Notes under the pieces: model-generated | Seen by the model: the letters and a program-made list of their open reading frames with translations, nothing else | The model's database searches: none | What the model was told of the DNA's origin: nothing | Part shown: one piece after another, positions 41,943 to 50,824 of the stretch | Numbering within the stretch: position 1 is the first letter of the stretch | Layout: each line of letters opens with the position of its first letter | Source of the DNA: Luteococcus sanguinis | GTDB taxonomy: Bacteria; Actinomycetota; Actinomycetes; Propionibacteriales; Propionibacteriaceae | NCBI RefSeq assembly: GCF_039527675.1 | Contig: NZ_BAAAKI010000004.1 | Span: 372,001-436,000 of the forward strand | Direction: 5' to 3' | DNA: 64,000 bases | Translations under genes and position numbers: made by a program

Positions 41943-42610
41943 AGAAGGCAACCGTCTGGGAGACCTTGCCCGAACTCGCCACCGCCTTGGGCGAGACGGC
42001 GTGGATGGTCATCCTCAGCTTCATCATCACCCTCGTGCTGGGCACGGCGATCGGCGTCCTGCTGCGCCTCACCGCACCCGACGGGCAGCGCCCGAATGCG
42101 GCCTTCTACCGCGTCTTCGGGGCGATCGTGAACATCGTGCGATCGCTGCCCTTCATCATTCTCCTGATCGCCGTGATCCCGCTGACGCGCCAGCTGGTCG
42201 GTACCGCCTATGGCGCCACCGCGGCGACCGTCCCGCTCTCGCTCGGCGCTGCGCCCTTCTTCGGACGTGTTGTCGAGGGTGCCCTGCGCGAGGTGGCCCC
42301 CGGCAAGGTGGAGGCCGCCCAGGTGATGGGCGCCAGTACTTGGCAGATCGTCCGCAAGGTGCTGCTCCCCGAGGCCCTGTCTCCGCTGGTGTCCGGCGCG
42401 ACGCTGACCCTGGTCATGCTGATCGGCTACTCGGCGATGGCCGGTGCGATCGGTGGGGGCGGGGTCGGTGATTTCGCCATCCGTTACGGATACCAGCGCT
42501 TCAACACCCCGGTGTTGCTGGCCTCCGTGGTGGTGCTGGTGGTCATCGTCCAACTGGTGCAGTCGATCGGTGACCTGATCCTGCGTTCGCTGGCGCACCG
42601 CCGGGCCTGA
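41939..42610 (+). CDS. metI: Methionine ABC transporter permease MetI
   Basis: 223 residues with five membrane segments. The coupling motif EVAPGKVEAAQVMGAS (about 119-134) matches the EAA loop of MetI. It dimerises and pairs with two MetN. The GTG start overlaps the metN stop (GTGA). A hairpin terminator follows 38 bp after the stop. Confidence 0.94.
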   Translation: MKKATVWETLPELATALGETAWMVILSFIITLVLGTAIGVLLRLTAPDGQRPNAAFYRVFGAIVNIVRSLPFIILLIAVIPLTRQLVGTAYGATAATVPLSLGAAPFFGRVVEGALREVAPGKVEAAQVMGASTWQIVRKVLLPEALSPLVSGATLTLVMLIGYSAMAGAIGGGGVGDFAIRYGYQRFNTPVLLASVVVLVVIVQLVQSIGDLILRSLAHRRA

Positions 42611-42648
42611 GCGCATTCCAGAGAGTCCGGCCCACACGCAGAAAGCAG

Positions 42649-42680
42649 CGGCGCGCCCCACCGACTGGTGGAGCGCGCCG
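42649..42680 (+). terminator. Terminator of metQNI
   Basis: CGGCGCGC (42649-42656) pairs with GCGCGCCG (42673-42680), with a partial inner stem, followed by ATCTGTTTGCTCTT, a modest U-tract. Confidence 0.8.
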
Positions 42681-42728
42681 ATCTGTTTGCTCTTGGTTCC
42701 TCCTGCCCGGTTGGCAGTTGGTGCGAGG

Positions 42729-43331
42729 TCAGGCGATCGAGCGCACCGCTGGATCTTGGTGCTCGACGCCGCGCATGGTGATCTCGACCGGCACGCCCAG
42801 GTGACGGGACAGCTGGGCAGCGGTGCCCTCCCACCAGGGCGCCACCTCGACGCGCAGCCCGTTCAGCTCCGGGTCGAAGAAGTCGCTGAAGACGCCGCGG
42901 GTGAGGTCGTCCGGCACGTGACCCCAGGCCAGCGCACTGACCTGCTCCACCTCGGCCTGGGTGCGGGTGACCTGCTCCAGTCGCACGCATTCCACCTCGG
43001 TGATCGCCGCGGGGACTGGATCCAGTGTTCCCACCACGTAGAGAGTGATCGTCCCGCACAGCGACACCTGGTGGCCGCCGCGCTGATGGGCGGGAACCAG
43101 TTCCTCGAGTTGGGTGGCCAGCTCACACAGTTGGCGGGTGCGGCTCTGCACGAAGCTGCCGGGCACGTCGTGGTGAGCCAGAGCGACCAGGCTCGCGCGA
43201 TCAGCAGCACGACGGTGCTGGACGGGGCCCTGGACCTCTCGGCGGGCGCGTTGCATCACGGTCCCACTGGACTGCCCGGCCGGGTTCTGGCCGATCCGGG
43301 GGACATCAATTGGATTCCGGGTACGTACCAT
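42729..43331 (-). CDS. Unrecognised protein under possible Crp-type control
   Basis: 200 residues, no signal peptide or membrane segment. The N-terminus is basic (about 1-50). The middle has CELATQLEELVPAHQRGG and SLCGTITLYVVGTLD (about 105-119), and the C-terminal part reads as a mixed alpha/beta domain ending AVRSIA. I do not recognise the family. The ATG at 43331 has GGAG 8 nt upstream. A GGGCCCT hairpin lies at 43353-43370 in the leader, and Crp-like palindromes lie further upstream. Confidence 0.6.
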   Translation of the reverse strand: MVRTRNPIDVPRIGQNPAGQSSGTVMQRARREVQGPVQHRRAADRASLVALAHHDVPGSFVQSRTRQLCELATQLEELVPAHQRGGHQVSLCGTITLYVVGTLDPVPAAITEVECVRLEQVTRTQAEVEQVSALAWGHVPDDLTRGVFSDFFDPELNGLRVEVAPWWEGTAAQLSRHLGVPVEITMRGVEHQDPAVRSIA

Positions 43332-43421
43332 CTCGGTGCTCCATCCCCTATGGGGCCCTTGCCAGGGCCCTTTCACCCATGCTTCAGCACGGCGCGGCCA
43401 AAACCAAGGGTCTCCGCGGTG

Positions 43422-43460
43422 GTGACCAAGCTGTCACGTTCAAGTGTGAGGAAGATCACA
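43422..43460 (-). promoter_or_regulatory. Tandem palindromes including a perfect Crp-type site
   Basis: TGTGA-N6-TCACA (43445-43460) equals the core consensus of Crp/GlxR-family sites. GTGAC-N6-GTCAC (43422-43437) lies 7 bp away. They stand 91-129 bp upstream of the start at 43331, beyond the 3' end of maf. A Crp-family dimer pair is the likeliest ligand. Confidence 0.55.
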
Positions 43461-43467
43461 CCCACGC

Positions 43468-44100
43468 TCAGCCCATCTGATCAGTGCTCACCGTGCCGGG
43501 GCGCCACAGCGTGTGCCACGGGACACCCAGGTCGAGCAGCAACTGCCGCGCCGTGGGCAGCGAGATGCCGACCACACCATGCGGATCACCTGTGATGGAG
43601 GTGATGAAGGGCCCGCCGAGTGAGTCGATCGTGAACGCCCCTGCCACCTTCTCGGGCTCACCCGTGGCGGCATAGGCGTCGATCTCGGCGTCGGTCAAGT
43701 CCGCGAACTGCACCGACGTCGACGAGACGCGGTTGCCATCACGCTCACCGCGCGCGTCGCGGACGAAGACCTGGTGGCCCGTGTGCAGCGTCCCTTGTCG
43801 TCCGCGCATCAACCGCCATCTCGCGGCGGCGGCCTCCATCGAGCCGGGCTTGCCATGGCCAACCCCATCGAGTTCAAGCAGCGAGTCGCAGGCCACCAGG
43901 ACGAAGGGGCCCGGGTCGTCGTCCATCAGGTTCAGGACGGCCTCGGCCTTCAACCGGGCCAGGGTGGAGACAAGAGAGGTGACCGACGGCGCGCTGACGC
44001 TGTCCTCGTCCACGCCGGGGACGACGACCTCCGCGTCAATGCCGGCACGCCGCAGGGTCTCGAGGCGGGCGGGGGACGAGGAGGCCAAGACGAAACGCAC
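43468..44100 (-). CDS. maf: Maf-like nucleotide pyrophosphatase
   Basis: 210 residues. LASSSPARLETLRRAG (about 5-20) and the later ACDSLLELDG (about 69) are the Maf signatures; GKPGSMEAA and AFTIDSLGGPFI (about 154) complete the site. The family hydrolyses non-canonical or UTP/dTTP-type nucleotides. TAGGCT (44112-44107 on this strand) lies 6 nt before the GTG, so it is leaderless. Located between genes of the carboxylase region, as in mycobacteria. Confidence 0.93.
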   Translation of the reverse strand: MRFVLASSSPARLETLRRAGIDAEVVVPGVDEDSVSAPSVTSLVSTLARLKAEAVLNLMDDDPGPFVLVACDSLLELDGVGHGKPGSMEAAAARWRLMRGRQGTLHTGHQVFVRDARGERDGNRVSSTSVQFADLTDAEIDAYAATGEPEKVAGAFTIDSLGGPFITSITGDPHGVVGISLPTARQLLLDLGVPWHTLWRPGTVSTDQMG

Positions 44101-44151
44101 GCCCCCAGCCTAGGGCCGGGAGCGCGCGCTCGAAGGTGGTCCAGCAGGAAG

Positions 44152-44808
44152 TCAGTTCTTCTTGCCGAGCAGCCCGCCGAGGATCTGGGAGACGATGTCG
44201 CCGCCTTGCGCCGTGGTGGTGGTGCCGGTGGTCTGCGCCTGGGCCGGGTCGAAGGGGTTGCCCGCGCTGCCGGCTCCGAGCACCTGGCCGAGGACGTTCG
44301 ACAACACGCCACCGAGGATGTTGTTGTTGCCTGCGGTCGCGGTATCGGTGGACTGGCCCGCGCTCTGGCTGAGAATCTGGCCGAGCACATTGCCCACGCC
44401 GCCCTGCCCCGAGAGCTGCTTGCCCAGGTATGAGAGCACGATGGGGGCGAGGATCGGGAGCAGCTTCTGCACGAGGCTGCTGCTCACGCCGGCCTGGGCG
44501 CCGAGTGCCTGGGCCACACCCTCGGTCTGGTTGCCGAAGACGTGGCCGAGGATCTTCTCGCCCTCGGAGGCGGCCGAGGTGACGTCGACGGCGCTGTCGG
44601 TGCTCAGCAGCGGGGTGGCGGCGTGGTCGGACAGTGCGGCCGCGAGGGAATGCGCACCCTCCTCGGTCTGGGCATTCTGCGTCAGACCACCCAGCAGGCT
44701 CGTCACGGCGGGGACGGCGGCCTTCTCGAGGGTGGCCTCGTCGGTGCCGAGGACGCTTGCGAGCTGGCCAAGCGGAAGCTGCTGCAGGATGTCGGTGACG
44801 GCGGTCAT
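44152..44808 (-). CDS. DUF937 protein
   Basis: 218 residues, rich in Gly, Gln and Leu. VTDILQQLPLGQLASVLG (about 4-21) and PAVTSLLGGLTQNAQ (about 32) start the DUF937 repeat-like helices. The C-terminal half is low-complexity with a VSQILGGLLGKK end. Such proteins resemble YidB and have no clear role. ATG 44808 is preferred for AAAGGA upstream; the frame continues to 44898 but enters a terminator. Confidence 0.8.
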   Translation of the reverse strand: MTAVTDILQQLPLGQLASVLGTDEATLEKAAVPAVTSLLGGLTQNAQTEEGAHSLAAALSDHAATPLLSTDSAVDVTSAASEGEKILGHVFGNQTEGVAQALGAQAGVSSSLVQKLLPILAPIVLSYLGKQLSGQGGVGNVLGQILSQSAGQSTDTATAGNNNILGGVLSNVLGQVLGAGSAGNPFDPAQAQTTGTTTTAQGGDIVSQILGGLLGKKN

Positions 44809-44870
44809 GGTGGTCCTTTCTTTGCGCAAGCACACGTGCGTCTCGCGATGGGTCAACGCTGGCATACACA

Positions 44871-44906
44871 GGTCTGCTGTGGGGCAGTTTCCCCCCACAG
44901 CAGACC
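44871..44906 (-). terminator. Terminator of the carboxylase beta-epsilon operon
   Basis: A perfect 14 bp stem, GGTCTGCTGTGGGG with its complement, and an 8-nt loop, 40 bp beyond the accE stop on the minus strand. It is the strongest perfect hairpin in the window. Confidence 0.85.
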
Positions 44907-44946
44907 TCTCGTCGCCAGCTCTTCAGACGCAGGGGGCCTCAGCGGG

Positions 44947-45180
44947 TCACGGACGACCGCTGTACCTCCACGCCTCGCGTCCCGGCGGGACCACCCGCCG
45001 CATCTGGCGCAGGTAGGACTTCCATCCGCCAGCGAGCGGACGGTCGTCGGTCTCCTCGGCAGCAGCACCGCCTGCTGACGCCGCGGCAAGCACCGCCGTG
45101 ACCACGGCCGCCTCCTCGTCAGTCGGGTTGCCGGCGGTGATCCGGATGACGGGCGGCTCGGGCCTGTCGGCCGCTTCCAT
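44947..45180 (-). CDS. accE: Acyl-CoA carboxylase epsilon subunit
   Basis: 77 residues. VIRITAGNPTDEEAAVVTAV (about 11-30) is the epsilon signature, and the C-terminal WKSYLRQMRRVVPPGREAW region contacts the beta subunit. Epsilon subunits stimulate actinobacterial acyl-CoA carboxylases. ATG 45180 is preferred because AGGAGG lies 5 nt upstream; GTG 45198, overlapping the beta-subunit stop (GTGA), would add six residues. It is co-transcribed with the beta subunit. Confidence 0.88.
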   Translation of the reverse strand: MEAADRPEPPVIRITAGNPTDEEAAVVTAVLAAASAGGAAAEETDDRPLAGGWKSYLRQMRRVVPPGREAWRYSGRP

Positions 45181-45194
45181 GACAGCCTCCTCGC

Positions 45195-46778
45195 TCACAG
45201 CGGGATGTTCCCGTGCTTCTTCGGCGGCAGCACCTCACGCTTGGTGCGCAGCAGGCGGAGCACACGGATGCACTCGGCGCGGGTCTCGTGGGGATAGATG
45301 ATCTGGTCCACATATCCACGCTCGGATGCCACATAGGGGTTGGCCAGCTCGTCGTTGTACTCGTCGATGAGCTCCTTGCGACGGGCTGCCTTCTCCTCGT
45401 CCGCCTCGAGCGCACCCAGCTCCTTGCGGTACAGGATGTCCACCGCGCCCTCGGCGCCCATGACGGCGATCTGGGCCGTCGGCCAGGCCAGGTTCACGTC
45501 GGCACCCAGGTGCTTGGAACCCATGACGTCGTAGGCGCCGCCGTAGGCCTTGCGGGTGATGACCGTGAGCAGCGGCACGGTCGCCTCGGCGTAGGCGTAG
45601 ATCAGTTTGGCGCCGCGACGGATGATGCCGGTGTGCTCCTGGGCGACGCCGGGCAGGAAGCCGGGGGTGTCGACGAAGGTGAGCACCGGGATGTTGAAGC
45701 AGTCGCAGGTCCGCACGAAGCGGGCTGCCTTCTCCGAGGCGTCGATGTCGAGACATCCGGCGAACTGCATCGGCTGGTTGGCCACGATGCCGATCGGGCG
45801 GCCCTCGATGCGTCCGAAGCCGCAGATGATGTTCGCCGCGAACAGCGCCTGGACCTCGAGGAACTCATCGTCGTCGAGGACGGTGCGGATGACCTCGCGC
45901 ATGTCGTACGGCTGGTTCGGGGAATCCGGGATCAGCGTGTCGAGCTTGCGGTCGCGGTCGGTGATCGTGAGGTCGACCTCTTCGTCGTCGTAGACGGGCG
46001 GATCCTCGAGGTTGTTCTGCGGCATGAAGCTGAGCAGCTCACGCACGTACTCGAGGGCGTCGTTCTCATCGGCGGCCAGGTAGTGCGCGGCACCGGACTT
46101 CGTGTTGTGGGTGCGGGCGCCGCCCAGCTCCTCCAAGGTGACGTCCTCGCCGGTGACGGTCTTGATGACGGCCGGGCCGGTGATGAACATCTGCGAGGTC
46201 TGGTCGACCATGATCGTGAAGTCGGTGAGGGCGGGGGAGTAGACGTGACCACCGGCGGCGGCACCCATGATCAGGGAGATCTGGGGGATGACGCCCGAGG
46301 CGTGGGTATTGCGGCGGAAGATCTCGCCGTACAGGCCCAGCGAGACGACACCCTCCTGGATGCGCGCTCCGCCACCCTCGTTGATGCCGATCAGCGGGCA
46401 GCCGGTCTTGATGGCGAAGTCGATGATCTTCACGATCTTCTCGCCGTAGACCTGGCCGAGTGCGCCCCCGAAGATGGCGACGTCCTGGCTGAACACACAG
46501 ACGGGGCGGCCGTGGATGGCACCCACGCCAATGATCACACCGTCGCCATAGGGGCGGTTCTTCTCCATGCCGAAAGCATGCGAGCGGTGTCGCGAGAACT
46601 GGTCGAGCTCGGCGAACGAGCCTTCGTCAAGCAGGGCAAGGACGCGCTCCCTTGCGGTCATCTTGCCCTTGGCATGCTGCTTCTCGACCGCCGCGGGAGA
46701 GGCGGCATTGACAGCGGCGTCAATGCGGCTACCCAGATCGGCGATCTTTCCAGCTGTGGTGTGGATGTCGATCTCCAT
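45195..46778 (-). CDS. pccB: Propionyl/acyl-CoA carboxylase beta subunit
   Basis: 527 residues, carboxyltransferase. KMTARERVLALLD (about 39), GGGARIQEGV (about 135) and the AAAGGHVYSPALTDF oxyanion region (about 173), plus the second-half DTPGFLPGVAQEHTG, fit PccB/AccD5. The AccE and BirA neighbours favour a carboxylase over the 12S transcarboxylase subunit, which is related in sequence. TAGTGT (46790-46785 on this strand) lies 6 nt before the ATG, so it is leaderless; birA is divergent 81 bp away. Confidence 0.94.
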   Translation of the reverse strand: MEIDIHTTAGKIADLGSRIDAAVNAASPAAVEKQHAKGKMTARERVLALLDEGSFAELDQFSRHRSHAFGMEKNRPYGDGVIIGVGAIHGRPVCVFSQDVAIFGGALGQVYGEKIVKIIDFAIKTGCPLIGINEGGGARIQEGVVSLGLYGEIFRRNTHASGVIPQISLIMGAAAGGHVYSPALTDFTIMVDQTSQMFITGPAVIKTVTGEDVTLEELGGARTHNTKSGAAHYLAADENDALEYVRELLSFMPQNNLEDPPVYDDEEVDLTITDRDRKLDTLIPDSPNQPYDMREVIRTVLDDDEFLEVQALFAANIICGFGRIEGRPIGIVANQPMQFAGCLDIDASEKAARFVRTCDCFNIPVLTFVDTPGFLPGVAQEHTGIIRRGAKLIYAYAEATVPLLTVITRKAYGGAYDVMGSKHLGADVNLAWPTAQIAVMGAEGAVDILYRKELGALEADEEKAARRKELIDEYNDELANPYVASERGYVDQIIYPHETRAECIRVLRLLRTKREVLPPKKHGNIPL

Positions 46779-46859
46779 GCGCTGACACTATCGCCGCACC
46801 GGGTGGCCTGCACTTCCAGATGGGCAGATTCCGCCGCTCGGACTAGCCTTCGGCTCGTG

Positions 46860-47657
46860 CCTGCCTGCGAACCAGTCGACCAAGAACTCCTGCGGGACCT
46901 GTTGGAGGGTGATCCCCCGTGGCGTCGCGTGGACGCCGTTGCATCCACCGGATCGACCAACAAGGACCTCTCGGACGCAGCGCGGGCCGGGGAAAGTGCT
47001 GGACGCCTGCTGGTCAGCGAGGAGCAAACCGCTGGTCGTGGGCGCTTTGAACGACGCTGGGCGTCCCCGGCCGGCAGCTGCGTGGCGATGTCGGCGCTGC
47101 TGGAGCCGACCCGTCCAGGGCCCGACTGGGGCTGGCTGTCGTTGCTGGCGGGGATGGCCGTCGCGACCGGCATCGAGAGGGCCACCGGTGCCCACCCCGG
47201 GCGCGTGCAGCTCAAGTGGCCGAACGACGTGCTGGTCGACGGCGGCAAGATCTGCGGCATTCTTTCCGAGCGCGTCGAGTCCCCCGAGGCCGGGAAGGCG
47301 ATGGCGGTGGTCGGGATCGGTGTGAACATCTCGCTGTCGGCCGACGAGTTGCCCGTCCCCACAGCGACCTCGCTGGCGCTGGCTGGCCTTCCTACCGACA
47401 AGACCCGCATCGTGGCCGAGATCTGGCGGGAGTTCGCCCCTCTGTTCCGTGACTGGGAGGCCGCAGGGGAGTTGCACGACAGCTATTCGGCGCGGTGCGA
47501 CTCGATCGGGGCGCCCCTGCGGGTGCTGGTCGACGAGCACACCTCCGTGCTGGGGGTCGGCGACCACGTCGACGAGTTCGGACGACTCGTCGTGCGCACC
47601 GACGAGGGCCTGCGCACCTTCAGCGCCGGCGACGTCTTCCACCTGCGCAAGCAGTAG
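46860..47657 (+). CDS. birA: Biotin--protein ligase BirA
   Basis: 265 residues. STGSTNKDL, GRGRFERRWASP (about 60-71, biotinyl-AMP loop), LKWPNDVLVDGGKICGIL (about 119) and VGIGVNI are the catalytic blocks, with a C-terminal SH3-like domain (about 215-265). There is no N-terminal HTH, so it is a monofunctional ligase that would biotinylate the BCCP encoded at 33894-35675. TAGCCT (46847-46852) lies 7 nt before the GTG, so it is leaderless. Confidence 0.93.
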   Translation, partial: PACEPVDQELLRDLLEGDPPWRRVDAVASTGSTNKDLSDAARAGESAGRLLVSEEQTAGRGRFERRWASPAGSCVAMSALLEPTRPGPDWGWLSLLAGMAVATGIERATGAHPGRVQLKWPNDVLVDGGKICGILSERVESPEAGKAMAVVGIGVNISLSADELPVPTATSLALAGLPTDKTRIVAEIWREFAPLFRDWEAAGELHDSYSARCDSIGAPLRVLVDEHTSVLGVGDHVDEFGRLVVRTDEGLRTFSAGDVFHLRKQ

Positions 47658-47681
47658 GCCAGCGCGAGGCCAAGCGCCGGC

Positions 47682-48191
47682 TCAGTCAGTGGCCTCGCGC
47701 AGCGCCTCCGCCGGGTCGCCGAACAAGAGTTCGGTGACCAAAACATGGACCCGTTCGACGTCCGGGATGTCGTGCAGCAGGACGGGGTCCTCGGCGGCGG
47801 TGGTGAGCCTCAGCGTGCCGCATCCCAGCATCCGGTCCAGCAGCCCCCGCTCGGACGAGACGTCATTGATGCGTCCCAGCGGCAGGTCGTGGGCCGAGCG
47901 GGTGATGATGCCCTCGCGGTGGATGATCCGGCGCGTGGTGACCGTGTAGGTCTCGGCCCGCCAGCGCCAGAAGGGGACCACGACGCCCATCACCAGCGCC
48001 AGCGCGATCGCACCCAACAGCGCCCAGGTACCCCACGGCTGTGCCTGCGACGGCATCATCGCGAGACCGACGCCCAGCAGCACCGCCAGCACCAAGAACA
48101 CGAAGGTGGGGCCCAACAGCACCTTCGCGTGGGTGCGCATGGACGTGATGATCTGCTCGTCCATGGCGAGGTGCTTGCGCTTGAGTGCCAT
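47682..48191 (-). CDS. PH-domain membrane protein (bPH2 type)
   Basis: 169 residues. Two membrane segments (about 26-45 and 55-76) are followed by a bacterial PH domain (about 80-150) with YTVTTRRIIHREGIITR and DLPLGRINDVSSERGLLDRM. Function unknown. The same gene lies between birA and purK in mycobacteria. ATG 48191 has no good ribosome site; GATGAT 6 nt upstream may be a weak -10. Confidence 0.85.
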   Translation of the reverse strand: MALKRKHLAMDEQIITSMRTHAKVLLGPTFVFLVLAVLLGVGLAMMPSQAQPWGTWALLGAIALALVMGVVVPFWRWRAETYTVTTRRIIHREGIITRSAHDLPLGRINDVSSERGLLDRMLGCGTLRLTTAAEDPVLLHDIPDVERVHVLVTELLFGDPAEALREATD

Positions 48192-48247
48192 GGTTCCATC
48201 ATCCCAGCCGCTCAAGCGCACCCCCCGTGCGCCGATAGGCTGCGCAC

Positions 48248-49435
48248 GTGACACGCAACTACACGATCGGCATCATCGGCGGCGGCCAGCTGGCCCGGAT
48301 GATGCAGCAGGCCTCCATCGGGCTGGGCATCCGTACCCGGCTGCTGGCCGAAGGCCCTGACACCTCCGCCGCCCAGGTATTCGGCGACGTGACCGTCGGT
48401 GACTACACCGACGAGGCCACCCTGGTCGGCTTTGCGAAGGCGTGCGATGTCATCACCTTTGACCACGAGCATGTCCCGGTCGCCCTGCTGCGCGCCGTCG
48501 AGGCGGCCGGGACGGCCGTTCGTCCCGGCCCCGAGGCCCTGCAGTACGCCCAGGACAAGGCCCTGATGCGCGACCGGATGGCCGAGCTCGGGGCGCCCAA
48601 CCCGGCCTACCGGATCTGCGGCGGGGTGGAGGACCTCATCGCCTTTGGTGCCGAGCAAGGGTGGCCGGTGATCGCCAAGACCTCCCGCGGCGGCTACGAC
48701 GGCAAGGGCGTCTGGAAGATCGACGGTCCCGAACAGGCGTCCGGGCCCTTCGAGTCGATCGCCCAGGACACCACCACCGTCGACGGCGGGACGATCAGCC
48801 GCGAAGGCGTCGTCATCGTCGCCGAAGAGTTCGTCGACTTCTCCCGTGAGCTGTCGGCCGTGGTCTGCCGCGCTCCCAGCGGCCAGGCCGTCGCCTACCC
48901 GGTCACCGAGACGGTCCAGCGGGACGGGATCTGCGCCGAGACGACCTCCCCGGCACCGGGACTCTCGGACGAGCAGGCGAGCGAGCTGCAGCAGCTGGCA
49001 CTGCGCATAGCGGGCGAACTGGGCGTCGTCGGCCTGCTGGCCGTGGAGCTGATGCAGCGTCGCGACGGGCAGGTGGTGGTCAACGAACTGGCCATGCGCC
49101 CACACAACACCGCCCACTGGACCATCGATGGCGCAGCGACCAGCCAGTTCGAGAACCACCTTCGCGCCGCCCTCGACCTGCCGTTGGGCGACCCTGGCCT
49201 GGTCGCCCCCCACGTCGTGATGGCCAATGTGCTGGGCGGAACCGAGGAGGACCTCACCGGAGCCCTGCTGCACTGTTTCGCGCGCGACCGTCGCCTGCGC
49301 GCGCACCTCTACGGCAAGGCCGTGAAGCCCCAGCGCAAGGTCGGCCACGTCACCACCGTCGGCGACGACCTCGATGACGTCCGCCGCCGTGCCCGGCACG
49401 CCGCCGGCTACCTGATGGGAGACCCCAATGCCTGA
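48248..49435 (+). CDS. purK: N5-carboxyaminoimidazole ribonucleotide synthase PurK
   Basis: 395 residues, ATP-grasp. IGIIGGGQLARMM (about 6-18) is the N-terminal signature. KTSRGGYDGKGVWKI (about 145) carries the ATP loop, and MRPHNTAHWTIDGA (about 283) the metal site. It makes N5-CAIR from AIR and bicarbonate. TAGGCT (48236-48241) lies 6 nt before the GTG, so it is leaderless. Its end overlaps purE by 8 nt. Confidence 0.96.
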   Translation: MTRNYTIGIIGGGQLARMMQQASIGLGIRTRLLAEGPDTSAAQVFGDVTVGDYTDEATLVGFAKACDVITFDHEHVPVALLRAVEAAGTAVRPGPEALQYAQDKALMRDRMAELGAPNPAYRICGGVEDLIAFGAEQGWPVIAKTSRGGYDGKGVWKIDGPEQASGPFESIAQDTTTVDGGTISREGVVIVAEEFVDFSRELSAVVCRAPSGQAVAYPVTETVQRDGICAETTSPAPGLSDEQASELQQLALRIAGELGVVGLLAVELMQRRDGQVVVNELAMRPHNTAHWTIDGAATSQFENHLRAALDLPLGDPGLVAPHVVMANVLGGTEEDLTGALLHCFARDRRLRAHLYGKAVKPQRKVGHVTTVGDDLDDVRRRARHAAGYLMGDPNA

Positions 49436-49970
49436 CATCACCGACCTCGCCGAGTGGACCCACTCGAATGCCACCGGGCCAGCCCTGGTGGGCATCGTGA
49501 TGGGTTCGGACTCCGACTGGCCCACGATGCAGGCTGCGACAGATGCGCTGGACGAGTTCGGCATCCCCTGGGAGGCCGACGTCATCTCCGCGCACCGGAT
49601 GCCGGAACAGATGCTGGTCTACGGACGCGGGGCGCACACCCGTGGACTGCACGCGATCATCGCGGGCGCCGGGGGAGCGGCCCACCTGCCCGGCATGCTG
49701 GCCGCCCTCACCCCGCTGCCGGTGATCGGCGTCCCGGTTCCCCTCAAGTACCTCGACGGGCTGGACTCGCTGCTGTCGATCGTCCAGATGCCCGCCGGGG
49801 TTCCGGTCGCGACCGTCAGCATCGGCAATGCCCGCAATGCGGGGCTGCTGGCCGCACGGATGATCGCCGCCGGTGACCCTGCGCTGACCGCCCGGATGCT
49901 CGACTTCCAAGCCGCGCTGCGCGACCAGGCGATGGCCAAGGGCGAGGTCGTCCGCCAGAACAACCGCTGA
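49428..49970 (+). CDS. purE: N5-CAIR mutase PurE
   Basis: 180 residues, class I PurE. GIVMGSDSDWPTM (about 23-35) binds the phosphate, EADVISAHRMPE (about 48) holds the catalytic His, and IAGAGGAAHLPGM follows (about 79). It isomerises N5-CAIR to CAIR, the step after PurK. It starts within the end of purK, so expression is coupled. A kinase-fold gene follows 11 bp later. Confidence 0.96.
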   Translation: MPDITDLAEWTHSNATGPALVGIVMGSDSDWPTMQAATDALDEFGIPWEADVISAHRMPEQMLVYGRGAHTRGLHAIIAGAGGAAHLPGMLAALTPLPVIGVPVPLKYLDGLDSLLSIVQMPAGVPVATVSIGNARNAGLLAARMIAAGDPALTARMLDFQAALRDQAMAKGEVVRQNNR

Positions 49971-49981
49971 ACGGCACCGAC

Positions 49982-50797
49982 GTGACCGACCTGTCGGACG
50001 TCGAGTGGGGCGACGTCGTGAGCGACTCAGGCGGAGTGCTCATCGCCGAGGGCGTGATCGGCGACCGCGACGTCGTCGTGAAGCGCTACCGCGACCCCGA
50101 GCAGGTGCGCGAGGTGGCGAACTATGCCCTGCTGGGGCGCCTCGGCGTCCCCACGCTCGAGGTAGTCGCTGCCGGCGAGGACTGGATCGCGCTGGAGGAC
50201 CTCAGCTCATCATTCGACTGGCGAATCGCTACCCAGGACGACCTGCGCGACGACCAGGTGCTCGGGCTCCTGGCTGACTGGTACGAACAGCTGCACCGGG
50301 CCGGGATGGGGGTTGGCGAGCTGGACGGGCTGCTCGACGAGGTGGACGTGCTCACGCCCCAGACGCTGGCGCTGCTGGCGGAGCGTCGTCCTGAGTTGGC
50401 GGACGGGCTGTCGGCGCTCGCCCCACGGCTGGAGCAGTGGCTGGCGATCAACGCCGAACTGCCCTCGACGCTGGTGTTCAACGACTTCAGCTGGACCAAC
50501 CTGGTGGTCGGGAACTGGCGACCCGCCGCGATGCCGATCGACCTCGGGATGTTGGGGCGCGGCAACCGCCACCGCGACCTGCGCCATGTCACCAGCCAGC
50601 TGCACCCGGAGGCGGCACGGGTCTTCCTGGCTGCCTATGACGACCGGCTGGCCGCTCGCGGTGAGCAGCTCGACCCGCGCGAGGCCGAGGTGGACGAACC
50701 CTTGGCGCACCTGGTGGCGCTGGTCAGCACCTTGGGCTTCGACCAGTTGCCCGTCTGGGCCGAAGCCTCGGCCGAGTGGGTCCGCACCCGGGCCTGA
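49982..50797 (+). CDS. APH-fold phosphotransferase downstream of purE
   Basis: 271 residues. DVVVKRYRD (about 30) resembles the ATP-binding lysine strand, and LVFNDFSWTNLVVG (about 162-175) is a Brenner loop in which the usual His is Asn. PAAMPIDLGMLGRG supplies the DLG-like Asp. The substrate is unknown; the His replacement is unusual but occurs in APH relatives. The GTG lies 11 bp after purE, so it is probably in the same operon. Confidence 0.7.
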   Translation: MTDLSDVEWGDVVSDSGGVLIAEGVIGDRDVVVKRYRDPEQVREVANYALLGRLGVPTLEVVAAGEDWIALEDLSSSFDWRIATQDDLRDDQVLGLLADWYEQLHRAGMGVGELDGLLDEVDVLTPQTLALLAERRPELADGLSALAPRLEQWLAINAELPSTLVFNDFSWTNLVVGNWRPAAMPIDLGMLGRGNRHRDLRHVTSQLHPEAARVFLAAYDDRLAARGEQLDPREAEVDEPLAHLVALVSTLGFDQLPVWAEASAEWVRTRA

Positions 50798-50824
50798 CCA
50801 GCCCGTTCGTGCTGACGGCGCGAC

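Noticed and set aside
45195..46778. Reading the carboxyltransferase as the 12S transcarboxylase subunit
   Set aside because: The adjacent epsilon subunit and birA favour an acyl-CoA carboxylase beta subunit, though the families are close.
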